From Pseudoips prasinana (Eukaryota; Arthropoda; Insecta; Lepidoptera; Nolidae), in contig OX621251.1 of assembly GCA_951640165.1 (NCBI GenBank), positions 31,334,893 through 31,398,892 of the forward strand: a stretch of 64,000 nt of DNA, written 5' to 3'. The notes under the pieces were generated by a model, which worked only from the letters and a program-made list of their open reading frames with translations, did no database searches and was not told where the DNA came from. This document shows positions 63,051-64,000 of the stretch, one piece after another; within the stretch, counting starts at the first letter, position 1, and each line of letters opens with the position of its first letter. A program made the position numbers and the translations under genes.

Positions 63051-63972
63051 TAATATGTGAGTACTTCTTCATACAATAGCAACATCTTACAACGCTTGCA
63101 AACTAAAGCCAAGTTCAATAAGCATATTCCATACCCGTATATTTTGATAATATTACAATAAAAAACCCTCCTCGTTTCGTTGAATTTAAAAAGTAAGTTT
63201 TTGATTAATTTTGAACTTTATTTTAATTTTAGACTCAAAACAGGAAAATCATAAATTTATTGTCCGGCGGGGATAGAACCGTCGGGAAAGAAAGCAAGAA
63301 TACGTTAATTAGGCACAAAATTGTCCATAACATAACACTTAGTTAAAATATGTACTAGTATGATGGACCTAATTGGTTGTACCTCAGCATTACGCTACAG
63401 GTTATTGCAGCACTGATTTTCAGCTCCAGGCACATTGCGAGTTATTATCAATATGATATGATCTTTCACAACTGGCAATATATCAATAACTGTTAAACTT
63501 ATGATTTACGAGTTTAGATTTTATTATCATTAACACAAAGTTCAAAATTGCATCAAATAATTTAGGATCTTGTTGAACTTGACTATTCGATCGCAAATTA
63601 AATTTACAGTAGCACCATTCTTATGAACAAAATTAAAAGAACCTACTATACTACATACAACAAACCACATAAATAGTGTGAAATACTAATGGACATCATG
63701 AAACTGTACAAACTATGAACAAAAAGCAATAATATTTATGTTCTACACAAACATTTTTGCTTTCCGTAGATTCGACGCCACGTCAGTGTACACTAGACTT
63801 ACGAAAACCACTCTTATTACCTGCGCAATAAGGACGCTGTCCAGATCAATCTTATCCACTGACGTGCGCCATAGATGGATATATTTGTACGGAAGAATTC
63901 TTCTAGTTTGATGTTCTATAAACTCATTAATAACTGAGTATCATGAGGTCTTTTAGTATTCCACACTTAATT
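63051..63972. other. Intergenic; tRNA-like fragment near 63249-63300
   Basis: ATCATAAATTTATTGTCCGG then CGGGGATAGAACC resembles the flank and 3' half of the tRNA-like sequence at 33044. No ORF is supported elsewhere. Confidence 0.4.
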
Positions 63973-64000
63973 AACCCCTTCATAAGGCAGTAAGCATGTT
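63973..64000. mobile_element. TTAA-type MITE cut by the window end
   Basis: TTAACCCCTTCATAAGGCAG followed by TAAGCATG, the left end of the 59375 family. Confidence 0.6.

Noticed and set aside
1..64000. CRISPR array, bacterial operon or phage-defence system
   Set aside because: No short regularly spaced repeats with unique spacers, no bacterial-type genes, and introns and eukaryotic TEs throughout.

Overview
This window is eukaryotic nuclear DNA, almost certainly from a moth or butterfly (Lepidoptera). The base composition is AT-rich, one gene fragment has GT-AG introns, and the repeats are typical of Lepidoptera: very short Helitrons ending in CTAG, tRNA-derived SINEs, jockey, CR1-like and RTE LINEs, and many TIR elements of the MITE type. 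No species can be named from the sequence alone. There are no rRNA genes, no CRISPR array and no bacterial-type operons. Nearly all coding capacity belongs to mobile elements.

Region 1 (1-13584) is a nest bounded by ~115-bp inverted repeats (32-152 and 13468-13584). From left to right it holds an apparently intact Tc1/mariner-like transposon with ~420-bp TIRs (412-2821), and a 5'-truncated LINE (2822-9222) that is itself interrupted by a TIR transposon with a 4-bp target duplication (3045-5594) and by a second, opposite-strand LINE fragment (7117-8330). These are followed by a hAT-type transposase gene with one frameshift and a 5'UTR intron (9222-11700), and then a chimeric core in which an RLE-endonuclease-like LINE fragment and an inverted RT fragment sit head to head. 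A second, opposite-strand copy of that core lies at 29669-31251 (copy B).

Region 2 (13585-31251) starts with a pogo-like relic. A young, apparently complete BEL/Pao element (14305-23307) was inserted into it: 606-bp LTRs with about two differences, TSD GTTTT, and one 2489-codon ORF running from gag to an F-type envelope. Next comes a mariner C-terminus relic, then a full-length jockey-type LINE on the minus strand (23795-29654, TSD TAGACAAGTTA, ORF1/ORF2 joined at TAATG, one frameshift in ORF2), then copy B.

Region 3 (31252-48600) is mostly non-coding. It contains Helitrons, MITEs, foldback elements, a ~400-bp duplication, an RTE fragment and a nearly complete minus-strand LINE (43641-48150) with an intact ORF2 and one nonsense codon in ORF1.

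Region 4 (48600-64000) holds the only likely host gene: two minus-strand coding exons (52369-52873 and 49637-50009) that encode the C-terminal ~290 residues of an unrecognised protein ending in a LIR-like acidic tail. The rest is repeats: nested SINEs in the intron, a MITE inside a MITE, a 4-unit ~258-bp tandem array, TTAA-bounded MITEs, perfect palindromes and a Helitron cluster.

The elements do not form a pathway. They form a layered insertion history in which younger elements (the mariner, BEL and jockey copies) sit inside older, decayed ones.
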